Source: Actinophytocola sp049647105 (GTDB taxonomy: Bacteria > Actinomycetota > Actinomycetes > Mycobacteriales > Pseudonocardiaceae). From it: DNA of 64,000 nucleotides. Location: positions 20,062 through 84,061 of the forward strand of contig NZ_JBARWZ010000155.1 of the NCBI RefSeq assembly GCF_049647105.1, written 5' to 3'. The translations under genes and the position numbers were made by a program. Numbering within the stretch: the first letter of the stretch is position 1; the number at the start of each line of letters is the position of its first letter. Below, one piece after another: positions 27,716-36,930 of this stretch. The notes beneath the pieces are model-generated. The model worked only from the letters and a program-made list of their open reading frames with translations. It made no database searches and had not been told where the DNA came from.

Positions 27716-29614
27716 TCACGGGGTCACTTCCTCCGGCCGTGCGTCGGCGAGCGGCGGAAGCGGGCAGTGGAGCAACGCGCACACGGTACGCAACAGCTCG
27801 ATCTCCGACACGGTCATCACACCGTCGTGCCCGATGACCGTCACCATGCCGGTCACCAGATACTGCTTCTCCGGCCCGTCGAGACCGTCGAGCACGGGCC
27901 ACACGCTCTCCAGCGCCGAGGGCGGCACGGGCGCGAACGGCAGCGGCTGTCCCGGCACCACCTGCGCGAGCCCGGCACGGTACGCGTGCTCCGCCTGCCC
28001 CTGGCTGCCCGCCGCCGCGAGCACCGCGAGCAGCTTCGCCGCGGCCTGGTCGATCGCCTGCCGCGGCGCGCGCCGCCCGGCCCACGGCGAGGTGTGGTGC
28101 ATCGACTCGTACAGCTCGCGGTGCAGCAGCCTGGACAGGCAGTACTCGTGCAGATCCACCTGCCCGTCGGCCTGGGCGAGGGCGTGGATGCACGCGAGGA
28201 CCGCGTCCTGCTGCGGGCGCGGGCGCCGCCGCAGCACGGGGAACGCCAGTTCGGCGAGCGGCAGCCGCAGCACCGGGTGCAGCGACGCCAGAGCCTGCGC
28301 GTCCTGACCGGCCGCGTGCGCGACCGCGGGTCCGAACCGGCTCGCGACGATCGCCTGCTGCGCCGCGCGGGTTCGGGGGTCCTCGGCCATCAGCAGGCCC
28401 ATGACCAGCGGCATGACCGTGTCCGGGTGGCGTGCACGGTCCAGGAACGGCGCCGGGATGGCACTGATGATCGAACCTGCCCGCTGGTGCGCGTCCGACC
28501 TCGGCACCGCGGCGGTGCCGATCGACGCGACGACGGCCGCGGCCTGGACCGGCATGGGCGCGTTCGGCGGCGGCAGTGGCCGTTCACCGGGTGGCGCGAG
28601 ACCCAGCGCCTCGTCCTCGGCCATCCCGTTCGGTGGCAGCGCCCGCCACCGCGCGGACAGCTGCGCGAGCTGTGCCGGGTCGAACGTCGGGTCGAGGGTG
28701 CGGATCCGCTGGTCCAGCGGCGGGTGGGTGGCGAACCACGACACGAAGCCCTCGCCGAACAACATGTGGCTGACGTCCTCGGACCGCTTGTCCCGCAGCT
28801 TCGAGCCCTCGGTGATGCCGCCGATCTTCTTCAGCGCACCGACGAGCCCGCCGGTCTGCCGGGTGTACTGCACGGCGGACGCGTCGGCGAGGTACTCCCG
28901 CTGCCGGGACACCGCGGCCTTGATCAGCCTGCCGAAGAACACCCCGATGTAGCCGACGATGATCAGCACGAGCCCGATCAGCGGCAGCGGGTTGCGCTCA
29001 CCTCGCATCGAGATCAGGATCCGGCCGAGGATGGCGAGCGCGAGGATGCCGAACAGCACGCCCATCAGCCGGATGTTGAGCCGCATGTCGCCGTTGACGA
29101 CGTGGCTGAACTCGTGCGCGATGACCCCTTGCAGCTCGTCGCGGTTGAGCCGCTCCAAGGCACCGTGCGTGACCGCCACCGCCGCGTCGGCGGGGGTGAA
29201 CCCGGCGGCGAACGCGTTGATGCCGTGCTCGTTGGGCAGCACGTACACCTCGGGTACCGGGGTGCCCGACGCGATCGCCATCTCCTCGACGACGTTCCTC
29301 AGCCTGCGCAGCCGGGGGTCGGTGGTGTTCTCCGGTACGAACATGCCGCCGAGCGACCGCGCGACCTTGCCGCCGCCGCCGCGCTGGAGCGCCAGCATGC
29401 GCAGGAACGAGGTCAGCCCGATCGCGACGATCAGGAACAGGCTGAGCCCGATCATGATGTTCATGGTCGATTCCGCGGTCTGCTCGTTGAGCCCAAGCAG
29501 GAGGAACGCGATCAGGTCGACGACCACGACCAGCGCGATGACGGCGACGATGAACAACACGACCAGACGGCGCGACGACTTGCGGACGTCCTGCTGCCGT
29601 TGGAAGAAGTTCAT
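27716..29614 (-). CDS. M48 family membrane metalloprotease (HtpX-like)
   Basis: From ATG 29614 the product is 632 residues. Two membrane segments (about 17-41 and 52-71) precede the zinc motif AHEFSH (His167, Glu168, His171). A second hydrophobic pair follows, and the third ligand is in REYLADASAV. The family member HtpX is about 290 residues; here about 320 extra C-terminal residues follow, starting with a Pro-rich linker and ending in a helical domain. It would degrade misfolded membrane proteins. It follows LemA with a 4-bp overlap, an association seen in many bacteria. Confidence 0.9.
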   Translation of the reverse strand: MNFFQRQQDVRKSSRRLVVLFIVAVIALVVVVDLIAFLLLGLNEQTAESTMNIMIGLSLFLIVAIGLTSFLRMLALQRGGGGKVARSLGGMFVPENTTDPRLRRLRNVVEEMAIASGTPVPEVYVLPNEHGINAFAAGFTPADAAVAVTHGALERLNRDELQGVIAHEFSHVVNGDMRLNIRLMGVLFGILALAILGRILISMRGERNPLPLIGLVLIIVGYIGVFFGRLIKAAVSRQREYLADASAVQYTRQTGGLVGALKKIGGITEGSKLRDKRSEDVSHMLFGEGFVSWFATHPPLDQRIRTLDPTFDPAQLAQLSARWRALPPNGMAEDEALGLAPPGERPLPPPNAPMPVQAAAVVASIGTAAVPRSDAHQRAGSIISAIPAPFLDRARHPDTVMPLVMGLLMAEDPRTRAAQQAIVASRFGPAVAHAAGQDAQALASLHPVLRLPLAELAFPVLRRRPRPQQDAVLACIHALAQADGQVDLHEYCLSRLLHRELYESMHHTSPWAGRRAPRQAIDQAAAKLLAVLAAAGSQGQAEHAYRAGLAQVVPGQPLPFAPVPPSALESVWPVLDGLDGPEKQYLVTGMVTVIGHDGVMTVSEIELLRTVCALLHCPLPPLADARPEEVTP

Positions 29615-30207
29615 TCGTCGCCGCCAAGCGAGATCTGCGGCGCGGCGCGGCGCACCGGGTCGTCCAGCTCGAGGTAGGCGGCCGGGCCGAAGGAGAACAT
29701 GTTCGAGATCAGGTTCGACGGGAACGTGTCCTGCTTGTTGCGGTACACCATGACCGCGTCGTTGTAGGCCTGCCGCGCGAACGCGACCCGGTTCTCGGCC
29801 GAGGTGAGCTCCTCGGCGAGCTGGCGCATGTTGTCGCTGGCCTTGAGCTCGGGGTAGTTCTCGCTGACGAGGAAGAACTGGCCGATGCTGCCGGTCAGCG
29901 CGTTCTCGGCGCCCGCCAGCGCGGCCATCGCCTTGGGGTCGGCAGGCGCGGCGTGCTGCTTTGCCTGGATGGCCGCGGTGCGTGCGTTGACCACCGCGGC
30001 CAGCGTGTTCTGCTCGTGGCGCATGTAGGCCTTGGCGACCTCGACCAGGTTGGGGATCAGGTCGTGGCGCCGGGTGAGCTGCACGTCGATCTGCGCGTAC
30101 GCGTTCTGGTAGTTGTGCCGGGCCCGGACCAGCGAGTTGTACATGACGACGATCGACGAGACGACAAGCACGACGATGGCGACCACCGCCACCAGCAGCC
30201 ACACCAC
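29611..30207 (-). CDS. lemA: LemA family protein
   Basis: The 198-residue protein has one N-terminal membrane segment (about 3-23). LemA motifs follow: YNSLVRARHNYQNAYAQIDVQL, split as YNSLV and NAYAQIDVQL-RR-DLIPNLV, then NYPELKASDNM and FARQAYNDAV. It is anchored in the membrane with a helical bundle outside or inside; the precise role is unresolved. The GTG at 30207 (or the next codon, also GTG) follows a GGAGG. The gene overlaps the M48 protease start by 4 bp, which argues for a functional pair. Confidence 0.93.
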   Translation of the reverse strand: MVWLLVAVVAIVVLVVSSIVVMYNSLVRARHNYQNAYAQIDVQLTRRHDLIPNLVEVAKAYMRHEQNTLAAVVNARTAAIQAKQHAAPADPKAMAALAGAENALTGSIGQFFLVSENYPELKASDNMRQLAEELTSAENRVAFARQAYNDAVMVYRNKQDTFPSNLISNMFSFGPAAYLELDDPVRRAAPQISLGGDE

Positions 30208-30265
30208 GGTGCGCTCCTCCCTCTGCGGTTCGCCCAGGATACGCAGGCAGGAGGTCCGTGGCAGG

Positions 30266-31063
30266 TCAGTCGAAGATGCCTCGCGGCTTGGCGACCTCGT
30301 GCAGCCAGCCCTCGATCTGCTGCTCCCAGTTGGTGCGCCCCAGCGCCGCGTACTCGACGACGAACGTGCCGAGCCGCGACTGCGCCCGCCCGCCGAGCCC
30401 GCCACCCTTGAGCACCCGGACCCGCTTCCGCACGTCCAGGACGACCTGCACGTCCCTCGGCCGGGCGAGGAAGGAGATCGCGACCTCGTCGAACACGTTC
30501 GCGAAGGCGGGAGACGGGGTGAAGTTGATCTCCTGGAAGAACGGCAGCTGCTGGTCGACCCCGTCGACGCGGTTCTTCACGAGGGTCGCGTCCCGGAACT
30601 TGAACCCGATGCGCGTCATCGCGTCGAGGATCCGGTGCTGCGCGGGCACCGGCTCGATCGGGATCGCGTCAACGTCGTGCGGGTCGACCACGGTCCTTGC
30701 CAGGTTCAGGTTCGTCTGCAGCCCGACCGCCATCCCGGTCAGGTACTTGCCGAACACCGTGGTCACCGGGGTCTCCCACGCCATCTGCAGCTCGAACGGG
30801 ACCTTGATCTGCGCGCCCGCCCGCACCAGCTCCTTGCCCGCGAGCTGCACGTTCTGGAAGGGCAGGTCGGCGGTCTCGCCTTCCCCATGCTCGACCCTGG
30901 CCAGCAGGGTCACCGACAGCGACTCGACCTCCTGGTCGATCTGCCCGCCGACGAGGATGACCTCTCCGTGCAGCGTGCCACCGGGCCGCACGTGCCGGTC
31001 GAGGATGCGGGCGTCGATCGTCGCGCCACCCTGGCCGAAGCTGGCCATCACCTTCTGGAACAT
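30266..31063 (-). CDS. Spo0M-like sporulation-control family protein
   Basis: The 265-residue protein begins MFQKVMASFGQGGATIDARI, then VRPGGTLHGEV and GGQIDQEVESL, as in the Bacillus Spo0M family, which has an arrestin-like N-terminal domain. The start ATG at 31063 has a GGCAGGA site. In actinomycetes the family occurs in non-sporulating species too, so a role in cell-envelope or differentiation control is only a guess. The stop is 58 bp upstream of the lemA start on the same strand, and the gene diverges from DUF3039. Confidence 0.88.
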   Translation of the reverse strand: MFQKVMASFGQGGATIDARILDRHVRPGGTLHGEVILVGGQIDQEVESLSVTLLARVEHGEGETADLPFQNVQLAGKELVRAGAQIKVPFELQMAWETPVTTVFGKYLTGMAVGLQTNLNLARTVVDPHDVDAIPIEPVPAQHRILDAMTRIGFKFRDATLVKNRVDGVDQQLPFFQEINFTPSPAFANVFDEVAISFLARPRDVQVVLDVRKRVRVLKGGGLGGRAQSRLGTFVVEYAALGRTNWEQQIEGWLHEVAKPRGIFD

Positions 31064-31120
31064 GCGGGCATCCTGCCAGCAGATGAGCGGATCCGGCGTG
31101 ATTTCGGGCATCATTGCACC

Positions 31121-31357
31121 GTGAGTACGCAGACGTTGCCAGAAGTCGATACCCAGGACACCACGGGTGACGACACCCCGAAGATGTTCCACTACGTCCG
31201 CAAGGACAAGATCGCCGAGAGCGCGGTGACGGGCACCATGGTGGTGGCCCTGTGCGGCGAGGTCTTCCCCGTGACCCGCTCACCCAAGCCCGGCTCCCCG
31301 GTCTGCCCGGAGTGCCAGAAGATCTTCAACAAGCTTCCCCCGGGCGGCGACGCCTGA
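31121..31357 (+). CDS. DUF3039 small zinc-binding-type protein
   Basis: A 78-residue protein from GTG 31121. The core MFHYVRKDKIAESAV, then ALCGEVF and PVCPECQKIF, is the DUF3039 pattern, with Cys residues placed to bind a metal. Actinobacteria-specific; function unknown. In mycobacteria it lies beside BrkB and sigB, as it does here in part. It converges on the BrkB gene across 110 bp that contain only a weak hairpin (31384-31421). Confidence 0.88.
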   Translation: MSTQTLPEVDTQDTTGDDTPKMFHYVRKDKIAESAVTGTMVVALCGEVFPVTRSPKPGSPVCPECQKIFNKLPPGGDA

Positions 31358-31467
31358 TCGAGGCCCGTGAGGCGACGATGCCGCGAAAGGCACGCCCGGG
31401 ACGCCCCGGACGGACCTTTCGGGGCACAGGGCACACCCGAGCACAAGCCACCGAACGGACTGGGCAC

Positions 31468-32556
31468 CTACCCGCCCTGCTGAGGCCCGGCGTCCTGACC
31501 GGCGGATTCCTCGGAAACAGGCTGTGGCGAACCGGATGGCGGGGTATCCACCTTCCCGTTGGGGCTCGCGGGTTCTGCAGCGGCGACCCGGTTCATCTCC
31601 AGCCGCCGCCATCGCCGCCGCTGTCGGCGGGTCATCCGAGCAGGCCACATCTCCTGGATCGCGGCGTTGAAGTAGGCCCCGAGCACGATCGCGAGCCCGA
31701 TGAAGAACGCGAACAGCAAGAACGCGATCGGGGTGGCGAGGGCCCCGTACGTATAGCCGGTGGTGGTGATCCACGAGATGTACAGCCGCAACCCGATGCT
31801 GGACAGCAGGAACACGACCATCGCGAGCATCGCGCCGGGCAGTCCCCGATGCCATGGCAGCTTCCTGGGCAGCGCGAGCTTGTAGAGCGTCGCGAGTGCC
31901 AGCACGAGCATGATCCCCAGCGCGGGATAGTAGAACGTGTTCACCCAGTACGAGATCTCCGGCCGCCAGGTGGACGGGAACAGCTTCGGCAGCAGGTCCG
32001 GTCCGAGCGCGACGATCGGCAGCCCGATGACCAGCAGCACGAGCGCGGCCAGATACAGCATCAGCGCGAAGATCCGTTGCCACACCTCGTTGCGCACGCC
32101 GTACTGGTCGTGGGCGACGGTGATCGCGTCGACGAACGAGGACATCGCCGACGAGCCCGCCCACAGCGACAGCAGGAAGCCGAAGGTGAGGATCTCGCCG
32201 CGCCCGTGACGCAGAATGTCGTCGACGGTGGGTTTGATGATGTCGTCGACGACGTTGCTGCTGAACGCGGTCTGGGACCACTCGATGATCGAGGTGTGTA
32301 CCGACTCGATCACGTCACTGCCGAACCACTGGGCGACGTAACCGAGGCTGCCCAACAGACCGAGCAGCAGCGGCGGCAGCGACAGGACCTGCCAGAACGC
32401 GGCCTCGGCCGCTTCGGAGAACAGATTGCCGCCCCATGCCTTCGCCCATGTCCGCTTCAGCAGCCGGAGCGGCCCGCGACGTGGCATGGCTCCGGTCTCC
32501 TGCGCCGCGTTGCGCGTCGGGTGCGGTGGCTGGGGGGTCATCTCAGGGTCAAGCAT
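31468..32556 (-). CDS. YihY/virulence factor BrkB family membrane protein
   Basis: The 362-residue protein from ATG 32556 has six or seven membrane segments and family motifs, including EAAEAAFWQVLSLPPLLLG in the first segment and WAGSSAMSSFVDAI before the third. Both ends are charged: an N-terminal basic stretch (RLLKRTWAKAWG) and a C-terminal Pro/Ser/Gly-rich tail of about 50 residues. The biochemical role is not established; suggestions include transport. It diverges from the helicase gene across 181 bp. Confidence 0.87.
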   Translation of the reverse strand: MLDPEMTPQPPHPTRNAAQETGAMPRRGPLRLLKRTWAKAWGGNLFSEAAEAAFWQVLSLPPLLLGLLGSLGYVAQWFGSDVIESVHTSIIEWSQTAFSSNVVDDIIKPTVDDILRHGRGEILTFGFLLSLWAGSSAMSSFVDAITVAHDQYGVRNEVWQRIFALMLYLAALVLLVIGLPIVALGPDLLPKLFPSTWRPEISYWVNTFYYPALGIMLVLALATLYKLALPRKLPWHRGLPGAMLAMVVFLLSSIGLRLYISWITTTGYTYGALATPIAFLLFAFFIGLAIVLGAYFNAAIQEMWPARMTRRQRRRWRRLEMNRVAAAEPASPNGKVDTPPSGSPQPVSEESAGQDAGPQQGG

Positions 32557-32737
32557 GGTCCATCGTCTTGCCGTTGGCGCGATAGTCCCCGAGATCGTGA
32601 CCTGCGTGTCGCAGCGAACACCGAGTCGCACCGCACCCCGCCGAGTCGTCAGAGGTAGAGTCAGCGCCGCCCTCAACGTCGCCCGCTGAGGGCTTCGTTG
32701 TGCCAGGAGTGCGTCCAGGGGAGGAGCTGCCGGACGA

Positions 32738-34480
32738 ATGACATCGGTGCAGGGGACAGAAGAGGCGGCGGAGCAGGCGGTTGCGCCGGGGGGCTCTCGA
32801 CCGCTGCGCGCGTGGCAGCGGCGGGCGATCACCAAGTACCTCACGGTGAAGCCGCAGGACTTCCTCGCGGTCGCGACGCCGGGTGCGGGCAAGACGGTGT
32901 TCGGGCTGCGGCTGGCGGCCGAGCTGCTCGCGGACCGGGTGGTCGAGCGGATCACGATCGTGACGCCGACCGAGCACCTCAAGTACCAGTGGGCGGGCGC
33001 GGCGGCCGCGGCAGGCATCTCCATCGACCCGAACTTCCGGAACTCGGCGGGCGCCACCGCGAGCGACTACCAGGGTGTCGCGGTCACCTACGCGCAGGTC
33101 GCGGCGCACCCGCCGCTGCACAGGGTGCGCACCGAGCAGCGCAAGACGCTGGTGATCCTCGACGAGATCCACCACGGCGGCGACGCCAAGTCGTGGGGTG
33201 ACGGCATCCGGGAGGCGTTCACGCCCGCGGTGCGCAGGGTGGCGTTGACCGGCACCCCGTTCCGCAGCGACGACTCGCCGATCCCGTTCGTGTCCTATGA
33301 ACCGGACGCGGGCGGGTTCATGCGCAGCAAGGCCGACCACACCTACGGGTACTCGGACGCGCTGGCCGACGGCGTGGTCCGGCCGGTGATCTTCCTGGCG
33401 TACTCGGGTGAGGCGAGCTGGCGGACCAGTGCTGGCGAGGAGTTCACCGCGCGCCTCGGCGAGCCGATGACCAACGAGCAGACGGCCAGGGCGTGGCGGA
33501 CCGCGCTCGACCCGGAGGGCGAGTGGATCCCCGCCGTGTTGCAGGCCGCCGACCTGCGGCTCGCGCAGCTGCGGCAGAGCGTGCCGGACGCGGGCGGGCT
33601 GGTGATCGCGTCCGACCACATCTCGGCGAAGGCGTACGCGAAGTCCCTCACACAGCTCACCGGACGCGAACCGGTCGTGGTGCTCTCCGACGATCCGAAG
33701 GCGTCCAGCCGGATCGCGGAGTTCTCCGACTCCGACGACCGCTGGCTGGTCGCGGTGCGGATGGTCTCCGAGGGCGTCGACGTGCCCCGGCTGGCGGTCG
33801 GCGTGTACGCGACCAGCGCGTCCACCCCGCTGTTCTTCGCGCAGGCCGTCGGCCGGTTCGTGCGTGCGAGAAGGCCGGGGGAGACCGCGAGTGTGTTCGT
33901 GCCGAGTGTGCCGGTGCTGCTGGAGCTGGCGAGCCAGCTGGAGGCGCAGCGCGACCACATCCTCGGCAAGCCGCACCGGGAGAAGGACGGCTGGGACGAC
34001 GAGCTGCTCGCGGACGCCAACCGGCAGAAGGACGAGCCCGGTGAGGAGGAGAAGGCGTTCACCACGCTGTCCGCCTCCGCCGAGCTGGACCAGGTGATCT
34101 ACGACGGTTCGTCGTTCGGCACCGCCGCGTTCGCGGGGTCGGAGGAGGAGCAGGAGTACCTGGGGCTGCCCGGGTTGCTGGAGCCCGACCAGGTGCGTGC
34201 GCTGCTGCGGCAGCGGCAGGCCAAGCAGGTGGAGGACCGGTCGAGGCGGGCGGCGACCGAGCAGGCCGCCCAGCCACCGGCGCGGTCGCAGTCGATGGCC
34301 GAGCGGCTGACCGGGTTACGCAAGGAGCTGAACACGCTCGTCGCGATGTACCACCACCGCACCAGCAAGCCCCACGGCATGATCCACAGCGAGCTGCGCC
34401 GCGTGTGTGCCGGGCCGCCGACGGCGATGGCGTCGGTGGAGCAGCTCGAGGAACGGATCGCAACCCTCCGCTCCTGGTAG
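32738..34480 (+). CDS. DEAD/DEAH box helicase (superfamily 2)
   Basis: The 580-residue protein has an N-terminal Q-like LRAWQRRAI, motif I ATPGAGKT (about 45-52), TPTEHLKYQW (Ia), motif II DEIHH (about 141-145), motif III LTGTPFR, and motifs V-VI in MVSEGVDVPRL and QAVGRFVRAR. The C-terminal 150 residues are helical and specific to actinobacterial members. It would unwind or remodel nucleic acid with ATP; the substrate is unknown. It is monocistronic: a strong terminator follows at 34487-34537. Confidence 0.9.
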   Translation: MTSVQGTEEAAEQAVAPGGSRPLRAWQRRAITKYLTVKPQDFLAVATPGAGKTVFGLRLAAELLADRVVERITIVTPTEHLKYQWAGAAAAAGISIDPNFRNSAGATASDYQGVAVTYAQVAAHPPLHRVRTEQRKTLVILDEIHHGGDAKSWGDGIREAFTPAVRRVALTGTPFRSDDSPIPFVSYEPDAGGFMRSKADHTYGYSDALADGVVRPVIFLAYSGEASWRTSAGEEFTARLGEPMTNEQTARAWRTALDPEGEWIPAVLQAADLRLAQLRQSVPDAGGLVIASDHISAKAYAKSLTQLTGREPVVVLSDDPKASSRIAEFSDSDDRWLVAVRMVSEGVDVPRLAVGVYATSASTPLFFAQAVGRFVRARRPGETASVFVPSVPVLLELASQLEAQRDHILGKPHREKDGWDDELLADANRQKDEPGEEEKAFTTLSASAELDQVIYDGSSFGTAAFAGSEEEQEYLGLPGLLEPDQVRALLRQRQAKQVEDRSRRAATEQAAQPPARSQSMAERLTGLRKELNTLVAMYHHRTSKPHGMIHSELRRVCAGPPTAMASVEQLEERIATLRSW

Positions 34481-34486
34481 CCATGC

Positions 34487-34537
34487 CCAGGAAGGCGCCC
34501 TTCGAGACGTTCAGCGTCCCGAAGGGCGCCTTCCTGG
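34487..34537. terminator. Strong hairpin terminator after the helicase gene
   Basis: CCAGGAAGGCGCCCTTCG at 34487-34504 pairs perfectly over 18 bp with its complement at 34520-34537 around a 15-nt loop. A further ATGC/GCAT extension at the base pairs past a one-base bulge. It begins 7 bp after the helicase stop. No T-run follows. Confidence 0.8.
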
Positions 34538-34854
34538 CATTCCGGGGCCGGGGGTTTCGCAACTTTCGGTAATCGTGTTCCTGGGGCGTCGTCCGCGTCG
34601 GCCGTGCGGGGGTGGTACCGCCCTGTGGTGCTTCTTCGCTGGTTAACGGCTTGCCATGAGACGCGCCTATCCGGTGAATGGCACGCGGGGAGCTTGGTCC
34701 ACTCGCGTGGGCGGGTCCGCGCGGCTACGCTTCGTGCTCGGTGCGTATGCCTGCGCCGTTCTTCACGTCGATGACCGGCAGATGGCCGGTTCGTTGCCAA
34801 ACTGTGTCGTGAGAGGGCCCCCGCGCGGCTTCCCTCGCCAGGCTTCGCAGGCAT

Positions 34855-34873
34855 ATGTTGTGCACCGCAACAT
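34855..34873. promoter_or_regulatory. Candidate operator (ATGTTG-N7-CAACAT) of the sugar ABC operon
   Basis: ATGTTG and CAACAT form a perfect interrupted dyad 55 bp before the ATG of the binding-protein gene. The ROK regulator encoded at the end of the same cluster is the natural candidate ligand (inference). Confidence 0.45.
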
Positions 34874-34927
34874 TTCGGCTTGGGTTGGCATGACCGCCAC
34901 CAGACCGACCGTGAAGGGACCGTTTGT

Positions 34928-36058
34928 ATGCGCAGTAAAAGGCTTGCTCTCCTCGCCGCGGGGCTGGGTCTGACCCTTGCCGTGTCGGCCTGTGGTGCCA
35001 ACCAGGAGTCACCCCAGAGCAACGACGACCAGGATTCCGGCAGCTCCTCGACGGGCGAAGGTGTCCCGGTCGGCGTCATCCTGCCCGAGACCGCGTCGTC
35101 GGCGCGGTGGGAGGGCTTCGACAAGCCCATGATCGAGGAGGCCCTGCGGGCGGAAGGTCTCGACCCCCACATCGAGAACGCCCAGGGCGACGTGCAGAAG
35201 TTCGCCACGCTGGCCGACGGCATGATCAACGACGGCGTCAAGGTCCTGATCATCGCCTCGATCAACAGCGAGCTCGGCGGCACCGTCGCGCAGAAGGCCA
35301 ACGCTCAGGGCATCCCGACCATCGACTACGACCGCCTGAACCTCGGCGGCAGCTCCGACTACTACGTGTCGTTCGACAACGTGAAGGTCGGCGAGCTGCA
35401 GGGGCAGGGCATGGCAGACGCGCTCAAGGCCAAGCCGAACGGCGCGCAGGTCATCGAGATCGAGGGGGCGCCGACGGACAACAACGCCACCCTCTTCTAC
35501 AACGGCCAGCAGAACGTCCTCAAGCCGCTGTACGAGTCGGGCAAGCTCAAGCTGGTCCGCTCGCAGCCGATCGACAACTGGGACAACCAGGTCGGCGGCA
35601 CCACGTTCGAGCAGATCTTCACCTCGAACGGCAGCAAGGTCGACGGCGTGGTCGCCGCGAACGACGGCCTCGCGGGCGCGGTGATCACCGTGCTGAAGAA
35701 GTACCAGCTGAACGGCAAGGTCCCCGTGACCGGCCAGGACGCCACCGCGGACGGCCTCAAGGCCATCCTCACCGGTGACCAGTACATGACCGTCTTCAAG
35801 CCCATCAAGGAAGAGGCGGAGGCCACCGCCAAGCTGGCCGCCGCGCTCGCCAAGGGCGACAAGGCCGCCGCCGACAAGATCGCGACCGACGAGAGCGACG
35901 ACCCGACCGGCAAGCGCACGGTCAAGTCCGTCCTGCTCGAGCCGTTCATGATCACCAAGGCCGACGTCAAGCGCGTCATCGACGAGGGCTACGTCAAGGC
36001 AGAAGAGGTGTGCACCGGCGAGACGCAGGCCGCCTGCACGGAGCTCGGCATCTCCTGA
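34928..36058 (+). CDS. Sugar ABC transporter substrate-binding lipoprotein (xylose/ribose type)
   Basis: The 376-residue protein has a lipoprotein signal with the lipobox VSAC (Cys22) and a short acidic/Ser linker. A type I periplasmic-binding fold then starts at PVGVILPETASSARW, with DGVKVLIIASIN, IPTIDYDRL and DGVVAANDGLAGAV typical of XylF/RbsB proteins. IDYDRL is typical of xylose-binding members. It captures a pentose or related sugar outside the membrane and delivers it to the permease at 36931. No ribosome site stronger than GAAGGGA precedes the ATG. Confidence 0.9.
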   Translation: MRSKRLALLAAGLGLTLAVSACGANQESPQSNDDQDSGSSSTGEGVPVGVILPETASSARWEGFDKPMIEEALRAEGLDPHIENAQGDVQKFATLADGMINDGVKVLIIASINSELGGTVAQKANAQGIPTIDYDRLNLGGSSDYYVSFDNVKVGELQGQGMADALKAKPNGAQVIEIEGAPTDNNATLFYNGQQNVLKPLYESGKLKLVRSQPIDNWDNQVGGTTFEQIFTSNGSKVDGVVAANDGLAGAVITVLKKYQLNGKVPVTGQDATADGLKAILTGDQYMTVFKPIKEEAEATAKLAAALAKGDKAAADKIATDESDDPTGKRTVKSVLLEPFMITKADVKRVIDEGYVKAEEVCTGETQAACTELGIS

Positions 36059-36071
36059 CCCTGTTTCAGCC

Positions 36072-36113
36072 CGGGCCGGCCGCATCCCCAAGCCACAGGG
36101 GGCGGCCGGCCCG
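36072..36113. terminator. Intra-operon hairpin after the binding-protein gene
   Basis: CGGGCCGGCCGC (36072-36083) pairs perfectly with GCGGCCGGCCCG (36102-36113) around an 18-nt loop, between the binding-protein stop and the ATPase start. Such attenuating or stabilising hairpins keep binding-protein expression above that of the membrane components. Confidence 0.65.
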
Positions 36114-36129
36114 AGCAGGAGGAAACCCC

Positions 36130-36903
36130 ATGAGTGAACCCCTTCTCGAGCTGATCGGGATCAACAAGAGCTTCGGCCCCGTCAAGGTGCTGCACGACGT
36201 CGACTTCACCGTCCGGGCGGGTGAGGTCACCGCGCTCGTCGGCGACAACGGAGCCGGTAAGTCCACGCTCATCAAGTGCGTGGCCGGGATCTACCCGATG
36301 GACTCCGGCGAGGTCCGCTTCCGCGGCGAGCCGGTCACCATCCACAGCCCGAAGGAAGCCGCGAACCTCGGCATCGAGGTCGTCTACCAGGACCTCGCGC
36401 TGGCCGACAACCTCGACGTCGTGCAGAACATGTTCCTCGGCAGGGAGCGTGGCTCCCGGTGGCTGATGGACGAGTCGAGCATGGAGAAGTCCGCGCGCGA
36501 GACGCTCGCGTCGCTGTCGGTGCGCACGGTGAAGTCGGTGCGCACGCCGGTCGCCGCACTGTCCGGCGGGCAGCGGCAGACAGTCGCCATCGCCAAGGCC
36601 GTGCTGTGGGACTCGAAGGTCGTCCTGCTCGACGAGCCGACCGCGGCGCTGGGTGTCGCGCAGACCCGTCAGGTGCTCGACCTGGTCCGCCGCCTCGCCG
36701 AGCAGGGCCTCGGGGTCGTGCTGATCAGCCACAACATGGCTGACGTGTTCGAGGTCGCCGACCGGATCTCGACGCTCTATCTCGGCCGCATGGTCGCCGA
36801 CCTGCCGGTCAAGGAGACCACGCACAGCCAGGTGGTCGAGCTGATCACCGCGGGCCGCTCCGGCGACCTCGGTCTCGCCCGCCCAGAGCAAGTCACCCTC
36901 TAA
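36130..36903 (+). CDS. Sugar ABC transporter ATPase (single-domain)
   Basis: The 257-residue ATPase has Walker A GDNGAGKST, a Q-loop in VYQDLALADNLDVVQNMFLGRE, signature LSGGQRQ and Walker B VVLLDEPTAALG, followed by SHNM. It resembles the N-terminal half of XylG/RbsA/MglA, which normally have two domains (about 500 residues); here only one is present and it must act as a homodimer. Single-domain forms are frequent in actinomycetes. An AGGAGGA site precedes the ATG, and the gap to the permease is 27 bp. Confidence 0.92.
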   Translation: MSEPLLELIGINKSFGPVKVLHDVDFTVRAGEVTALVGDNGAGKSTLIKCVAGIYPMDSGEVRFRGEPVTIHSPKEAANLGIEVVYQDLALADNLDVVQNMFLGRERGSRWLMDESSMEKSARETLASLSVRTVKSVRTPVAALSGGQRQTVAIAKAVLWDSKVVLLDEPTAALGVAQTRQVLDLVRRLAEQGLGVVLISHNMADVFEVADRISTLYLGRMVADLPVKETTHSQVVELITAGRSGDLGLARPEQVTL

Positions 36904-36930
36904 GCTCTTCTCACCCGAGGACCCCCTCTC

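Larger units (their letters stand above)
34481..34927. other. 447-bp intergenic region before the sugar ABC operon
   Basis: It contains the helicase terminator at its left end and the candidate operator 34855-34873 at its right. I see no gene in between; a 105-codon frame there has no family features and would overlap the signal peptide of the next gene. Promoter elements for the ABC operon should lie here. Confidence 0.55.

Noticed and set aside
31384..31421. Terminator between DUF3039 and BrkB genes
   Set aside because: CGAAAGG/CCTTTCG pairs over 7 bp but the interior is poorly matched; too weak to list as a feature.
34656..34973. 105-codon frame before the sugar-binding protein
   Set aside because: It has no recognisable domain and overlaps the signal-peptide region of the real gene in another frame.
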